Shown here: piece after piece, positions 9,152-17,521 of the stretch
Numbering within the stretch: the stretch's first letter is position 1
Layout: each line of letters begins with the position of its first letter
DNA from: Pedobacter nyackensis
GTDB taxonomy: Bacteria > Bacteroidota > Bacteroidia > Sphingobacteriales > Sphingobacteriaceae
Direction: 5' to 3'
NCBI RefSeq assembly: GCF_900176505.1
Contig: NZ_FWYB01000016.1
Location: forward strand, 1-64,000
Length of the DNA: 64,000 bases
The notes under the pieces: generated by a model
Seen by the model: the letters and a program-made list of their open reading frames with translations, nothing else
The model's database searches: none
What the model was told of the DNA's origin: nothing
Position numbers and translations under genes: made by a program

Positions 9152-9733
9152 ATGTTATTCAGCGAACAAAATTACAGACGAGGAGAGTATCGAGGCAGCA
9201 TTGAGGTAATTTGCGGCTCTATGTTTTCGGGTAAAACCGAAGAATTACTAAGAAGATTAAAGAGGGCGCAGATCGCTAAATTAAATATCGAGATCTTCAA
9301 ACCAAAAACAGATACGCGCTATGATGAGACTGCTGTAGTTTCACACGATCTGAATTCCATCCAATCTACTCCCGTTGAAAGTTCTTCCGCAATTCTATTT
9401 CTTGATGCAAAAACTCAGGTTGTAGGTATTGATGAAGCACAGTTTTTTGACGACAACTTACCCGAAGTATGTAACAAGCTTGCCCGAAAAGGAATAAGGG
9501 TAATTGTTGCTGGTCTGGATATGGATTATATGGGTAAACCTTTTGGCCCGATCCCAGCCTTAATGGCCATTGCCGAACTGGTAACTAAAGTAAACGCCGT
9601 ATGCGTAATATGTGGCAGTCCCGCTGTATATTCTTACCGTACTGTAGCCAACGCCAACAGAGTACTTTTAGGTGAGAAAGACAGTTATGAGCCTAGGTGC
9701 AGGCATTGTTATCACCTGGATGACATAGATTAG
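9152..9733 (+). CDS. tdk: Thymidine kinase, type II
   Basis: Phosphorylates thymidine to dTMP in pyrimidine salvage. The 193-residue protein has the P-loop GSMFSGKTE at residues 22-30, the DEAQFF motif with catalytic Glu95, and the structural zinc site made by CVIC near residue 151 and CRHC near residue 186. The lasso loop around YSYRT near residue 160 is present. Length and motifs match the bacterial and cellular TK1-like family. It is divergent from the acidic protein gene and stands alone. Confidence 0.96.
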   Translation: MLFSEQNYRRGEYRGSIEVICGSMFSGKTEELLRRLKRAQIAKLNIEIFKPKTDTRYDETAVVSHDLNSIQSTPVESSSAILFLDAKTQVVGIDEAQFFDDNLPEVCNKLARKGIRVIVAGLDMDYMGKPFGPIPALMAIAELVTKVNAVCVICGSPAVYSYRTVANANRVLLGEKDSYEPRCRHCYHLDDID

Positions 9734-9740
9734 CGTGTAT

Positions 9741-9866
9741 TTATCCGTTGGGGCAGTTGTCGCACCTCTTCCCTTTCAGATACTTTTCACAGCATACCTT
9801 TTTCTTCTTTTTCTTTTTATCTTTTTTATCCCCCTTAGCGGCTTTTTTATCCTTTTTCTTTGACAT
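9741..9866 (-). CDS. 41-residue Lys-rich protein with CC and CxxC motifs
   Basis: This short ORF begins at the ATG on 9866-9864 and ends at the TAA on 9743-9741. The first 23 residues are almost all Lys with Asp and Ala (MSKKKDKKAAKGDKKDKKKK). Then comes VCCEKYLKGKRCDNCPNG, with two adjacent Cys and a CDNC pair, which looks like a small metal-binding knuckle. I believe similar tiny Lys-tail/Cys proteins occur widely in Bacteroidota, but I cannot check this here. A nucleic-acid- or ribosome-binding role is an inference from charge only. It ends seven bases after the tdk stop on the opposite strand, and the ferritin terminator lies just upstream. Confidence 0.7.
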   Translation of the reverse strand: MSKKKDKKAAKGDKKDKKKKKKKVCCEKYLKGKRCDNCPNG

Positions 9867-9884
9867 GGCCCATGATATTTATAA

Positions 9885-9932
9885 ACAAAAAAAGGTACAT
9901 ACTGTTTGCCTTTTGCAATAAGTATGTACCTT
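9885..9932 (-). terminator. Intrinsic terminator of the ferritin gene
   Basis: AAGGTACATACT (9892-9903) and AGTATGTACCTT (9921-9932) form a 12-bp stem. On the minus strand the stem is followed directly by a T-run, so it ends transcription coming from ferritin. Confidence 0.85.
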
Positions 9933-9959
9933 ATAACCAGAATAACTGGTAATAATATA

Positions 9960-10490
9960 TTAAGCCTCGCTGGAGTAAGAAATCTGCCCTACGTGCTTAT
10001 CAATCTGCCATCTGCCAGTTCCTTCTTCACCGATTACATCAAACAGTTCAAGCGCACGACGTGCTTTGTACTCTTCTTCTCTTTGCTCTCTGAAGAACCA
10101 GTTTAGAAACTCGATAGTTACGTAATCTTGTTCTTTATGGCAACGTGCGGCAATGTTTTTAATAGATTGTGTTACGCTAATCTCTTGTTCTAAAGCCTCC
10201 TCAAACACTTCACGGAACGAGTTATATTCTCCTTTAACATTTGTAATTTCAGGAGAAACAGCGTTCCCGCCCATATCCAGAACATACTTAAAGAATTTAA
10301 GTTGGTGTTGTCTCTCTTCTTCTGCCTGTGCAAAGAAATAATCAGAAGAGAAATCATAACCATTGCGGTTACACCATGAAGCCATTGATAAGTATATCGC
10401 TGATGAATGTGCTTCTTTTTTTATTTGCTGGTTTATAAGTGTCTCTACATCTGATGAGAGTAAACACTTAACACGCATAATGTCTTTCAT
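9960..10490 (-). CDS. ftnA: Non-haem ferritin
   Basis: A cytosolic iron-storage subunit that oxidises Fe(II) and stores it in a 24-mer shell. The 176-residue, four-helix protein carries ferroxidase ligands Glu26 (KKEAHSS), Glu59 and His62 (AEEERQH), a further Glu near 103 (EQEIS), and the EQREEE segment near residue 136. This is the bacterial FtnA pattern, without the haem-binding Met of bacterioferritin. It is monocistronic, with its own promoter upstream and terminator downstream. An internal Met at residue 5 is an alternative start. Confidence 0.95.
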   Translation of the reverse strand: MKDIMRVKCLLSSDVETLINQQIKKEAHSSAIYLSMASWCNRNGYDFSSDYFFAQAEEERQHQLKFFKYVLDMGGNAVSPEITNVKGEYNSFREVFEEALEQEISVTQSIKNIAARCHKEQDYVTIEFLNWFFREQREEEYKARRALELFDVIGEEGTGRWQIDKHVGQISYSSEA

Positions 10491-10523
10491 ATGATGTATG
10501 TATTAAGTTCCTATTTTCTATTA

Positions 10524-10555
10524 CAAAAATACGGCTAACTATTTACAATACTCAA
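10524..10555 (-). promoter_or_regulatory. Promoter of ferritin
   Basis: On the minus strand TTG (10555-10553) is followed after 21 bases by TATTTTTG (10531-10524), an exact TAnnTTTG box. The start codon is about 35 bases downstream. No operator could be recognised. Confidence 0.65.
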
Positions 10556-10593
10556 AATAAGGTTAATATGGAAAGAATCTAATTCCAGCCTAA

Positions 10594-10959
10594 TCAGATG
10601 ATTATGCGATGCAGGCGATCGTAGATGATGTGGTTCAGTTCAAGCATCACAAATGTTCCCTGAAGTAATTCCTTTAAAGCTATGATTTCCAATAGTGATA
10701 AAACATAACAGTGATCGCAAGCGCAAATAAAAAGTATCTCCAGATCCGGAGCTTTAGTATTATTTAACAACAGATCCTCAATATCAATATGGTAAACGGC
10801 CTTTTTTAATTTCAGTATATTTCTGTAATCGAAGCGGGCAAGCTTTCCTGCAAAATCAATATACCAACAATTTTCACTATCAGATTGATAGATCGCACCT
10901 GCCTTAGTGCTAAACACTTCAACGAAATCAATGGAAGATTGGACGGTTAAATTTTGCAT
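10594..10959 (-). CDS. Protein of unknown function, 121 residues
   Basis: I do not recognise a family. The protein is small and probably cytoplasmic, with no signal peptide. The first part looks beta-rich (SIDFVEVFSTKAGAIYQSDS, then WYIDFAGKLARFDYRNIL). A helix-rich end follows, including an ICACDHCYVLSL segment with three Cys near residues 78-83. It stands alone between ferritin and the methyltransferase, with a credible promoter upstream. The Cys/His cluster could be a metal or redox site, but this is only a guess. Confidence 0.7.
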   Translation of the reverse strand: MQNLTVQSSIDFVEVFSTKAGAIYQSDSENCWYIDFAGKLARFDYRNILKLKKAVYHIDIEDLLLNNTKAPDLEILFICACDHCYVLSLLEIIALKELLQGTFVMLELNHIIYDRLHRIII

Positions 10960-10978
10960 TAGTAAATATTGATTGGCA

Positions 10979-11009
10979 CAAAGGTGATTATTATTTAGAT
11001 TTATTCCAA
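10979..11009 (-). promoter_or_regulatory. Promoter of the 121-residue protein
   Basis: Minus strand TTG (11009-11007), then 20 bases, then CACCTTTG (10986-10979), seven of eight positions of TAnnTTTG. The start codon is 20 bases further on. Confidence 0.55.
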
Positions 11010-11058
11010 ATCAACACAAGCTTTTTGTGAAAAATTTCATCAAAAATCCTTTAAACTT

Positions 11059-11730
11059 CTATTTTCCATCCCTTCTCGCCGTCATAATGATGATATCGCG
11101 GTCAACAATTTCGCCAGTATGACTGGTGGTCAGGTCTTTCTGCTGCTTAACATCAGTAACGATAAACCCTGCCGACCTAAACAATTGCTCAGCATCCGAA
11201 GCATCGTACAATTTAAACCTGTATTTGGTAAATGGTAGTTTCTCCATAAACTCCTTAGTCCCTATCGCCAGACAAAAAAGTCCGCCATGTTTTAACACTC
11301 TTTTTATTTCAGCAGCATAAGCCAACGGGTCTGCCCAAAAATAAAGCGTATTTACAGTAAAAATCTTATCAAAGAATTCATCATCAAAATTTAACTTGTC
11401 TGCAGCAGTAAGCGAAAAAGAAACCTGGCCTTTATTTACTTCGGCTTCATTTATTCTATTTGCTTCTGCTACCATGGTATCTGAAATATCTACACCATAA
11501 TAACGTATACCCGAAGCCTTGGTCATTAAATCTTTTACATGCGTACCATTTCCAGGTCCAATCTCCAGCACGACATCACCTTTAGCAATATCCAGCGCCT
11601 CAATTGCACTTTTGGTCATGTTGTTATTTGTATGTGCCATACGTTCCGCAGTCATAATTCCATCCGCTCCCTCAGGCTTACCAAGCTGACCGGCTATTTC
11701 CCTCAGTTGTTGTTCAGTTAATTTACTCAT
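11059..11730 (-). CDS. Class I SAM-dependent methyltransferase
   Basis: The 223-residue protein is a Rossmann-fold methyltransferase of the UbiE/Methyltransf_11 kind. Motif I, VVLEIGPGNGTHV, lies near residues 54-66. The acidic ribose-binding residue is in YGVDISD near 80, and the region around FDKIFTVNTLYFWADP (about 120-135) corresponds to motif IV. The substrate cannot be told from sequence; small-molecule methylation is likeliest. It stands alone, divergent from the mla operon, with a long leader containing a 15-bp inverted repeat. There is no membrane segment. Confidence 0.85.
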   Translation of the reverse strand: MSKLTEQQLREIAGQLGKPEGADGIMTAERMAHTNNNMTKSAIEALDIAKGDVVLEIGPGNGTHVKDLMTKASGIRYYGVDISDTMVAEANRINEAEVNKGQVSFSLTAADKLNFDDEFFDKIFTVNTLYFWADPLAYAAEIKRVLKHGGLFCLAIGTKEFMEKLPFTKYRFKLYDASDAEQLFRSAGFIVTDVKQQKDLTTSHTGEIVDRDIIIMTARRDGK

Positions 11731-11789
11731 ATTCTGAAATTCATCTATTTATTTTTTTGTTTTTCAATGGTCAGATGGAGCCTTTGATG

Positions 11790-11833
11790 ATTAAAATAAT
11801 TATTGCTCTGTGTGCTTTAATAATTATTTTAAT
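11790..11833. repeat. 15-bp perfect inverted repeat
   Basis: ATTAAAATAATTATT (11790-11804) and AATAATTATTTTAAT (11819-11833) are perfect complements around a 14-base loop. It is entirely A/T, in the leader of the methyltransferase gene and upstream of the mlaE promoter. It may be an operator or a weak transcript hairpin. Confidence 0.65.
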
Positions 11834-11939
11834 TATGTCGGGTTCATATACAAACTTATTATTTTTCCCTTTAAAGCGCTTATAGAAATTAGAACTATTC
11901 TAAATAAAAGAAAAGCACATTCTCAATTATAAAATTACA

Positions 11940-11968
11940 TTGTTTTTGTGATGCAAGAACTAACTTTG
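11940..11968 (+). promoter_or_regulatory. Promoter of the mlaEFD operon
   Basis: TTG at 11940-11942, 18 bases, then TAACTTTG at 11961-11968, identical to the purH -7 box. Transcription would start near 11974, leaving a leader of about 95 bases before mlaE. Confidence 0.7.
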
Positions 11969-12070
11969 CAAAAATATGGCTCAAGGTTTGATAGCATCGT
12001 TTAACGATTAGTAAACATCCCTTTGAATTGATGACCACTACACAAATAATTATGATATTAAGCCTTATTC

Positions 12071-12880
12071 ATGGAGAACAAAGCTGAAAATCCATCCATA
12101 CAAAACGCTGAAGTTAAGGCCCCGGGTAAATTAGCCCGTATGTTTTTAACTTTATATGATGTTTATAAATTCATTGCTCGTTTTTTCAAAGAGGGTTTTC
12201 TGCCCCCTTATGAGGTAAAAGAGCTGTTTCGTCAGTGTTACGAAATTGGTTACCGATCGGCACTCCTGATCTCTACCACAGGATTTATTACCGGCATTGT
12301 ATTTACCAAGCAGTCGCGCCCTTCACTATCAGAATTTGGAGCAACCTCATGGTTGCCTTCGCTGGTTGGGATTGCCTTACTTAGGACATTGGCCCCTTTA
12401 CTTACAGGTCTTATTGCAGCCGGAAAAGTAGGTTCCAGTATTGGCGCCGAACTCGGTTCAATGCGTGTTACTGAACAGATAGATGCTATGGAGGTTTCGG
12501 CAACGAATCCTTTCAAATTTTTAGTTTCTACCCGTGTGCTGGCCGCAACCATTACTATTCCTATCCTTACCTTTTATACTGCTATGGTGGGCATGCTGGG
12601 TGCATTGCTTAATGTTTCATTAAGTGAAGGCACTAGTGCAAGAGCCTTCTTTCAATCCTCATTGGAACAAATCACTTTCCTTGATATTACCGCCTCTACC
12701 ATCAAAGCTATTCTTTTTGGTTTTACTATTGGAATGGTTGGCTGCTATCAGGGCTATAATTCATCAAAAGGAACCGAAGGTGTGGGTAAAGCAGCTAATT
12801 CGGCCGTAGTTATTGCCATGTTCCTCATATTTATAGAAGAAGTGGTTTCTGTACAATTCTTTGGTCTATTTAGAAGCTGA
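12071..12880 (+). CDS. mlaE: MlaE-type ABC transporter permease
   Basis: Inner-membrane permease of the MCE-type phospholipid transporter that moves lipids between inner and outer membranes. The 269-residue protein belongs to the MlaE/permease family (PF02405), with about five or six membrane helices from residue 50 on. It has the family segment GAELGSMRVTEQIDAMEV near residue 135 and ends in a hydrophobic helix around FLIFIEEVVSV. It is the first gene of the three-gene operon mlaE-mlaF-mlaD, with only eight bases before mlaF. The separate MlaB and MlaC partners known from Proteobacteria are not encoded here. Confidence 0.93.
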   Translation: MENKAENPSIQNAEVKAPGKLARMFLTLYDVYKFIARFFKEGFLPPYEVKELFRQCYEIGYRSALLISTTGFITGIVFTKQSRPSLSEFGATSWLPSLVGIALLRTLAPLLTGLIAAGKVGSSIGAELGSMRVTEQIDAMEVSATNPFKFLVSTRVLAATITIPILTFYTAMVGMLGALLNVSLSEGTSARAFFQSSLEQITFLDITASTIKAILFGFTIGMVGCYQGYNSSKGTEGVGKAANSAVVIAMFLIFIEEVVSVQFFGLFRS

Positions 12881-12888
12881 TCTTAATA

Positions 12889-13659
12889 ATGGAAGAAAAA
12901 CCAACACTTAAAAACAGCACAAAAGTAATAGAGATCAAAGGATTGAATAAGTCGTTTGGCAATTACCATGTGCTTAAGGGGGTAGACCTTGATTTGTACA
13001 AAGGAGAGAATCTTGTTGTTCTGGGGAAATCAGGAACAGGAAAATCAGTGCTCATAAAAATCATCGTAGGTTTACTTACGCCTGATGCAGGTCAGGTAAG
13101 CGTACTCAACCAGCATGTAGATCAGATTACTTATAAGGAACTACTCGCGTTAAGATTAAAGGTAGGTTTCTCCTTTCAAAATAGCGCCTTGTACGACAGT
13201 ATGACGGTAAGAGAGAACCTTGAATTCCCTTTAGTAAGAAATCAAAAAAGCCTGACTAAAAGAGAGGTGAATATGGCTGTAGAAGAAATGCTGGATGCCG
13301 TAGGTCTACTGCAAACAATTAACCAGATGCCATCAGAGCTTTCAGGTGGACAAAGAAAAAGGATCGGCATTGCCCGTACATTGATCTTACGTCCGGAAAT
13401 CATGCTTTATGACGAGCCTACAGCAGGTCTGGATCCAATCACCTGTCTGGAGATCAACAACCTCATCAACGAAGTTCAGGAAAGATTTCATACCAGCTCT
13501 ATTGTAATTACACATGATCTTACCTGCGCCAAAGCGGTAGGAAACAGAGTGGCCATGCTCTTAGACGGGCAGTTTCAACGTCTTGGAACATTTGAAGAAG
13601 TATTTAACACAAACGATGAAAGGGTTAAGCCTTTTTACGATTATAATTTTATTCACTAA
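12889..13659 (+). CDS. mlaF: MlaF-type ABC transporter ATPase
   Basis: Cytoplasmic ATPase that drives the MlaE permease. The 256-residue protein has Walker A GKSGTGKS near residues 47-54, the signature LSGGQRKRIG near 155, Walker B IMLYDEPTAGLDP near 172-184 and the switch His in ITHDL near 208. Length and motif order are typical of MlaF. It lies eight bases after mlaE and five bases before the MCE gene, so all three are co-transcribed. Confidence 0.94.
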   Translation: MEEKPTLKNSTKVIEIKGLNKSFGNYHVLKGVDLDLYKGENLVVLGKSGTGKSVLIKIIVGLLTPDAGQVSVLNQHVDQITYKELLALRLKVGFSFQNSALYDSMTVRENLEFPLVRNQKSLTKREVNMAVEEMLDAVGLLQTINQMPSELSGGQRKRIGIARTLILRPEIMLYDEPTAGLDPITCLEINNLINEVQERFHTSSIVITHDLTCAKAVGNRVAMLLDGQFQRLGTFEEVFNTNDERVKPFYDYNFIH

Positions 13660-13664
13660 AAGAT

Positions 13665-14654
13665 ATGCAAGTAACAGACAACCGTAAACAAATAACAGTA
13701 GGCGTATTTATACTGCTTGGCTTGGTCATATTCGTTTTAGGCGTATTTACTTTAGGAAGTCAAAGAAAAGCATTTGTAAAAAGTATTAGTGTAAATGCTG
13801 TTTTTAGCGATATCCAAGGGTTAAAAGCCGGAAACAACGTATGGTTTTCAGGGGTTAAAATCGGAACAATCAAAAAGATTCAGTTTTATGGTACTTCTCA
13901 GGTTCAGGTATTTATGAACATTGAAGAAGATGCCCACCAATACATCCATAAAAATTCAACTGCCAGCATCAGCTCCGATGGATTGATTGGAAATAAAATT
14001 GTTGTCATTTCAGGTGGCAGTACAAAATTCCCCTTTGTAGAGGATGGTGATCAATTACAGGTTGCGAATACACTTTCAACTGATGATATCATGAAAACTT
14101 TCCAGGTGAACAATAAAAACCTGGTAGATATGACTTCAGACTTTAAAGTATTAGCCAGAAACCTTGTTGAAGGTAAAGGTGCTGCAGGTGCATTGCTTGC
14201 TGATGAACAAATTGCAACTAACTTTAAAGCAATCGTTCAAAATCTGAAAACTACGACAGAATCTGCGAACAAAATGGCAGTGGAGATGAATGCCTTTACC
14301 AAAACCTTAAATACTAAAGGAGGCCTGGCTGATAAATTAATGACCGACACGGCAGTGTTTGCCAGACTTCAGGAATCGGTAAATGAACTTCAAAAAATAA
14401 CTCAGTCGGCCTCGGCAATGACAGATAACCTAAACAAGGCTACAGCTAAGTTTAATAAAACTGATAATGCAGTAGGATTATTGATCAACGATCAAAACAC
14501 GGCAGATCAGGTGAAGGGGATTATGCAAAATCTTGAAACCAGCAGTAAAAAACTGGATGAGAATATGGAAGCACTTCAGCATAACTTCTTGCTGAGAGGG
14601 TTCTTTAAGAAGAAAGCTAAGGCGGAAGCGGCAGCGGTAGCTCCTCAGAAATAA
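13665..14654 (+). CDS. mlaD: MlaD/MCE-domain substrate-binding protein
   Basis: A membrane-anchored MCE protein that forms the periplasmic lipid-binding ring or tunnel of the transporter. The 329-residue protein has one N-terminal membrane helix (about residues 12-30) and an MCE domain at about 38-115, with the family sequence FSDIQGLKAGNNVWFSGVKIG. A long helical part with an AAGALLADEQIATNF-type repeat and many Asn/Lys/Thr residues runs to a Lys/Ala-rich end. The long C-terminal helices could extend the tunnel across the periplasm. A terminator lies about 150 bases downstream, after a structured repeat. Confidence 0.92.
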   Translation: MQVTDNRKQITVGVFILLGLVIFVLGVFTLGSQRKAFVKSISVNAVFSDIQGLKAGNNVWFSGVKIGTIKKIQFYGTSQVQVFMNIEEDAHQYIHKNSTASISSDGLIGNKIVVISGGSTKFPFVEDGDQLQVANTLSTDDIMKTFQVNNKNLVDMTSDFKVLARNLVEGKGAAGALLADEQIATNFKAIVQNLKTTTESANKMAVEMNAFTKTLNTKGGLADKLMTDTAVFARLQESVNELQKITQSASAMTDNLNKATAKFNKTDNAVGLLINDQNTADQVKGIMQNLETSSKKLDENMEALQHNFLLRGFFKKKAKAEAAAVAPQK

Positions 14655-14672
14655 TGAACAAAAATAACGGTC

Positions 14673-14755
14673 AAAAATAACCATTCTCTTCAGCGTCTGG
14701 CATCTGTTGCTGAAGGGCAACAGCGCCTAAGGCCGCTTCAGAGAAGGTAATTTTT
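14673..14755. repeat. Structured palindromic repeat, copy 1 of 2
   Basis: An 83-base fold-back element with a sister at 19082-19167 in the same orientation. The outer stem pairs AAAAAT...ACC..TTCTCT with AGAGAAGGTAATTTTT. A conserved mismatched internal loop follows, then GGC/GCC, then a tip stem GTTGC/GCAAC around TGAAGG. It lies between the convergent mlaD and GH3 genes. In copy 2 the tip stem is TGCGC/GCGCA, so both arms changed together. Confidence 0.75.
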
Positions 14756-14763
14756 GCTTCAAA

Positions 14764-14789
14764 GCATGGTGGACAAGCATGGCGGACAA
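14764..14789. repeat. 13-base tandem direct repeat
   Basis: GCATGGTGGACAA (14764-14776) is followed directly by GCATGGCGGACAA (14777-14789), one mismatch. No function is apparent. Confidence 0.7.
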
Positions 14790-14799
14790 TCTTGAAAGG

Positions 14800-14838
14800 A
14801 AAGCGTGATGGCAAAGGAATTAGCCATCACGCTTTTTT
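14800..14838 (+). terminator. Terminator of the mlaEFD operon
   Basis: AAAGCGTGATGGC (14800-14812) and GCCATCACGCTTT (14823-14835) form a perfect 13-bp stem with a T-run on the plus strand. The minus strand also runs into a T-rich stretch, so it may end GH3 transcripts as well. Confidence 0.88.
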
Positions 14839-14876
14839 AGTTAAGGGGGATTTTTAATTAATAAGCCGAAAAAGGA

Positions 14877-17288
14877 TTATTTAATTACGGTAAAATCCTT
14901 TTTCAGCTTAATGTCTTCTGAAGAATTACCAATCATGACCTGAAATTTACCGGGTTCAACTGTCCAGTTCATATTTTTATCGAGCAGAGCCAAGTCATCG
15001 GGATGCAAAACAAATTTTACTGTTTTACTTTCTCCCGGAGCAAGAGCCATTCTTTCGAAACCTCGTAGAACAGATTCATAGGTGGTTACACTGCTCACCA
15101 TATCTTTAAGATATAACTGTACCACTTCATCCCCCTTGCGTGTTCCTGTATTTTTTACATCAACAGTGATTTGAACATCTGCTTGTTGATGGATTTCTGC
15201 TGCGCTTATTTGCAGGTTGCTGAATTCAAAAGTGGTGTAACTTAATCCATATCCAAAAGGATATAGCGCACCCAGCACTCTTGTCTTTCCATTTCCATTA
15301 GGATCATCATTTTTACCCTGTCCTGCCTGAGAGCCTGGTTTAAAAGGGAAGTTCAACTCAATCTGCCCAATAGATTTAGGGTAGGTCATGGTTAACTTGC
15401 CACCAGGATTATTTTCTCCAAACAAAGTTTCTGCAACAACTGTACCTGCAGAAGGCCCCGGAAAGCCAGCCTGAAGAATGGCAGGCAAATAACGGTTTTC
15501 CCAGTTAATGGTTAGCGGCCGACCGTTTACCATCACCATTATAACCGGTTTTCCTGTTGCATGTAATGCCTGCAATAAAAGCAATTGTCGGCCCGGTAAA
15601 TTTAACCCAGTCCTGGATTTACTTTCTCCAACCTGATTATCCGTTTCACCTACTACCGCAATGATGATATCAGATGTTTTAGCTTCAGCTACTGCCTGAT
15701 TAATCTGCGTCTGTTCTTCCGAGGTTAGCTCGCTTGGAATGATTTCACTTTCAGGCCATTTCGCATCGATCACTTCACAACCTTTCCTATAGTTGACTTT
15801 CGCATTTTTACCGACAAAAGCTTTAATTCCGTCCAAAATAGAGACCATCGGATTATTAGATGGACCGTATCTGCTGGTGGTGTAATCTACTTCGCTTGCC
15901 AACGGTCCCGTAACAAGGATGTTCTTATACTTACTTACATCCAGGGGCAGAAGGTTCTTATCATTTTTAAGCAAAACCATGGATTCCCGGTTCAGCTGCA
16001 CAGCAATTTCCTCATCCGCTTTAGTATGTACTTTTTTATCTGCCATAGCCGGATCTTTCACGTAAGGATCATCAAACAGCCCCAGTTTGAATTTCACGCT
16101 CAAAACATCACCTACACGCTCGTCTAAGGTTTTCATAGATATAGCTCCCTCCTTAACCAGTTCCCTCAAAGGCAGAATAAAATTCTCAGGCATAGTGAAG
16201 TGTGTACGGACATTCAGTCCGGCCTGGATAGATTGTCTGACTGCCTCCTTATAATTTTCAGCAACATGATGTTTACCCGAAAGGAATTCAACAGCCTCAC
16301 TATCCGAAACCACATAACCATCAAAACCATATTGTTTACGCAAAAGTTCAGTAAGGAAATAATAGCTACCTGTTACCGGCTCTCCGTTCCAATCGTTATA
16401 ACTACTCATAATACCCATTGGCTTTGCTTCCTGAATTACCCTTCTAAAAGGATAGAGAAATAGCTCATGCATTTCCCTGGGAGCCACATGAGGGTCGGTG
16501 CGCGCCTGACCATCGCGACCACCTTTAGGTACACTATATACTGCATAGTGCTTCAATGTAGCCGCTGTACCCTGATCCTGTATGCCCAAGGTCATCTGTT
16601 TGCCCATTTCAGCAATCAGATAAGGATCTTCTGAATAACATTCCACTACCCTCCCCCAACGCTGATCTCTGGCGACATCAAGAATAGGTGCGTAAACATT
16701 GGTGTACCCCAAAGCTTTGGCCTCGCGACCAACAATACTTCCTGCACTATAAACCAGTTTTTTGTTCCAGGTGCTACCAATATTAACCGGAGCAGGAAAA
16801 GGAGTAGCTCTATCATGGCATAACCCATGAATACCTTCATTACTAAAATCCACAGGAATCCCTAAACGGGTTTCCTCTACAAACCACTTTTGTACCGTAT
16901 TAATGGCATTGGCATGTTTGCTAAAAGGGAAGGAATATTGGGTTACCGCTTTTTTATTGTATGGTAAACTATTTAGCTGCTCATCTATGTTAGCGATACC
17001 ATCCTTCCAGATCTTGGTCTTCCATTCCGGCGTTGGCATTTCTTCTTTTAACACTCTACCATAACCATATAGTGTGGCGGTCTGGCAAGTCTTCTCATCC
17101 AGATTCATCTGGCTTAATAAGTCCTTTACCCGGGCATCAATAGTTTTCGATGGATCTTCGAATACATCCATTTTACCATTTTTGTTAAAATCTACCCAGC
17201 CTTTATGGTAAATACTCTTTTTTTGTGCATTGACAACTCCTGCAAAAAAAAACATGGCAATAAATCCGGAAGTTATGTGTTTCATCAT
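14877..17288 (-). CDS. GH3 beta-glycosidase, secreted
   Basis: A family 3 glycoside hydrolase that removes beta-linked monosaccharides from oligosaccharide ends, probably in the periplasm. The 803-residue protein has a signal peptide (about 1-21), a TIM-barrel domain to about residue 400 and the alpha/beta sandwich domain to about 660. A fibronectin-III-like domain (about 690-790) follows. The nucleophile is Asp329 in YVVSDSEAV, with LKHYAVY near 250 as the usual KH substrate-binding motif. Its sequence is closest in style to BglX-like beta-glucosidases or xylosidases; the exact sugar cannot be fixed. It stands alone on its strand and has no clear link to the glycosaminoglycan locus. Confidence 0.92.
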   Translation of the reverse strand: MMKHITSGFIAMFFFAGVVNAQKKSIYHKGWVDFNKNGKMDVFEDPSKTIDARVKDLLSQMNLDEKTCQTATLYGYGRVLKEEMPTPEWKTKIWKDGIANIDEQLNSLPYNKKAVTQYSFPFSKHANAINTVQKWFVEETRLGIPVDFSNEGIHGLCHDRATPFPAPVNIGSTWNKKLVYSAGSIVGREAKALGYTNVYAPILDVARDQRWGRVVECYSEDPYLIAEMGKQMTLGIQDQGTAATLKHYAVYSVPKGGRDGQARTDPHVAPREMHELFLYPFRRVIQEAKPMGIMSSYNDWNGEPVTGSYYFLTELLRKQYGFDGYVVSDSEAVEFLSGKHHVAENYKEAVRQSIQAGLNVRTHFTMPENFILPLRELVKEGAISMKTLDERVGDVLSVKFKLGLFDDPYVKDPAMADKKVHTKADEEIAVQLNRESMVLLKNDKNLLPLDVSKYKNILVTGPLASEVDYTTSRYGPSNNPMVSILDGIKAFVGKNAKVNYRKGCEVIDAKWPESEIIPSELTSEEQTQINQAVAEAKTSDIIIAVVGETDNQVGESKSRTGLNLPGRQLLLLQALHATGKPVIMVMVNGRPLTINWENRYLPAILQAGFPGPSAGTVVAETLFGENNPGGKLTMTYPKSIGQIELNFPFKPGSQAGQGKNDDPNGNGKTRVLGALYPFGYGLSYTTFEFSNLQISAAEIHQQADVQITVDVKNTGTRKGDEVVQLYLKDMVSSVTTYESVLRGFERMALAPGESKTVKFVLHPDDLALLDKNMNWTVEPGKFQVMIGNSSEDIKLKKDFTVIK

Positions 17289-17441
17289 GTGTTAAAAAAA
17301 TTACGGCAAATACATTCAGGATACTAAATTACCTTTTATAATTGATTAGAAATTGGCTATTGGTTCAGCTATTTTGACATCGCATTAGTACGAAATTTCA
17401 GCAATCGGGTCTGATTGACAAACTCAATCAAAATTGATTAT

Positions 17442-17483
17442 ATAACAAAGCAGGGCGCTCTTTCGAACACCCTGCTTTGTTAT
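17442..17483 (-). terminator. Terminator after the DUF417 gene
   Basis: ATAACAAAGCAGGG (17442-17455) and CCCTGCTTTGTTAT (17470-17483) form a perfect 14-bp stem with a 14-base loop, 39 bases past the end of the DUF417 gene on its strand. The following T content is modest. Confidence 0.8.
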
Positions 17484-17521
17484 TTATACTATATGTTTTC
17501 GGTTGCTTACCTAATTCTGCT

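Larger units (their letters stand above)
11731..12070. other. Divergent intergenic region, methyltransferase/mlaE
   Basis: This 340-base, very AT-rich gap holds the mlaE promoter (11940-11968) and a 15-bp perfect inverted repeat (11790-11833). It also has a TAAGTTTG box on the minus strand at 11858-11851, which could serve the methyltransferase but has no clear -33 partner. A short ATG ORF of about 11 codons begins at 11976. Nothing else was recognised. Confidence 0.6.

Noticed and set aside
9774..9863. T-rich tract that looks like a simple repeat or long terminator tail
   Set aside because: It is the coding strand complement of the Lys codons of the 41-residue protein.
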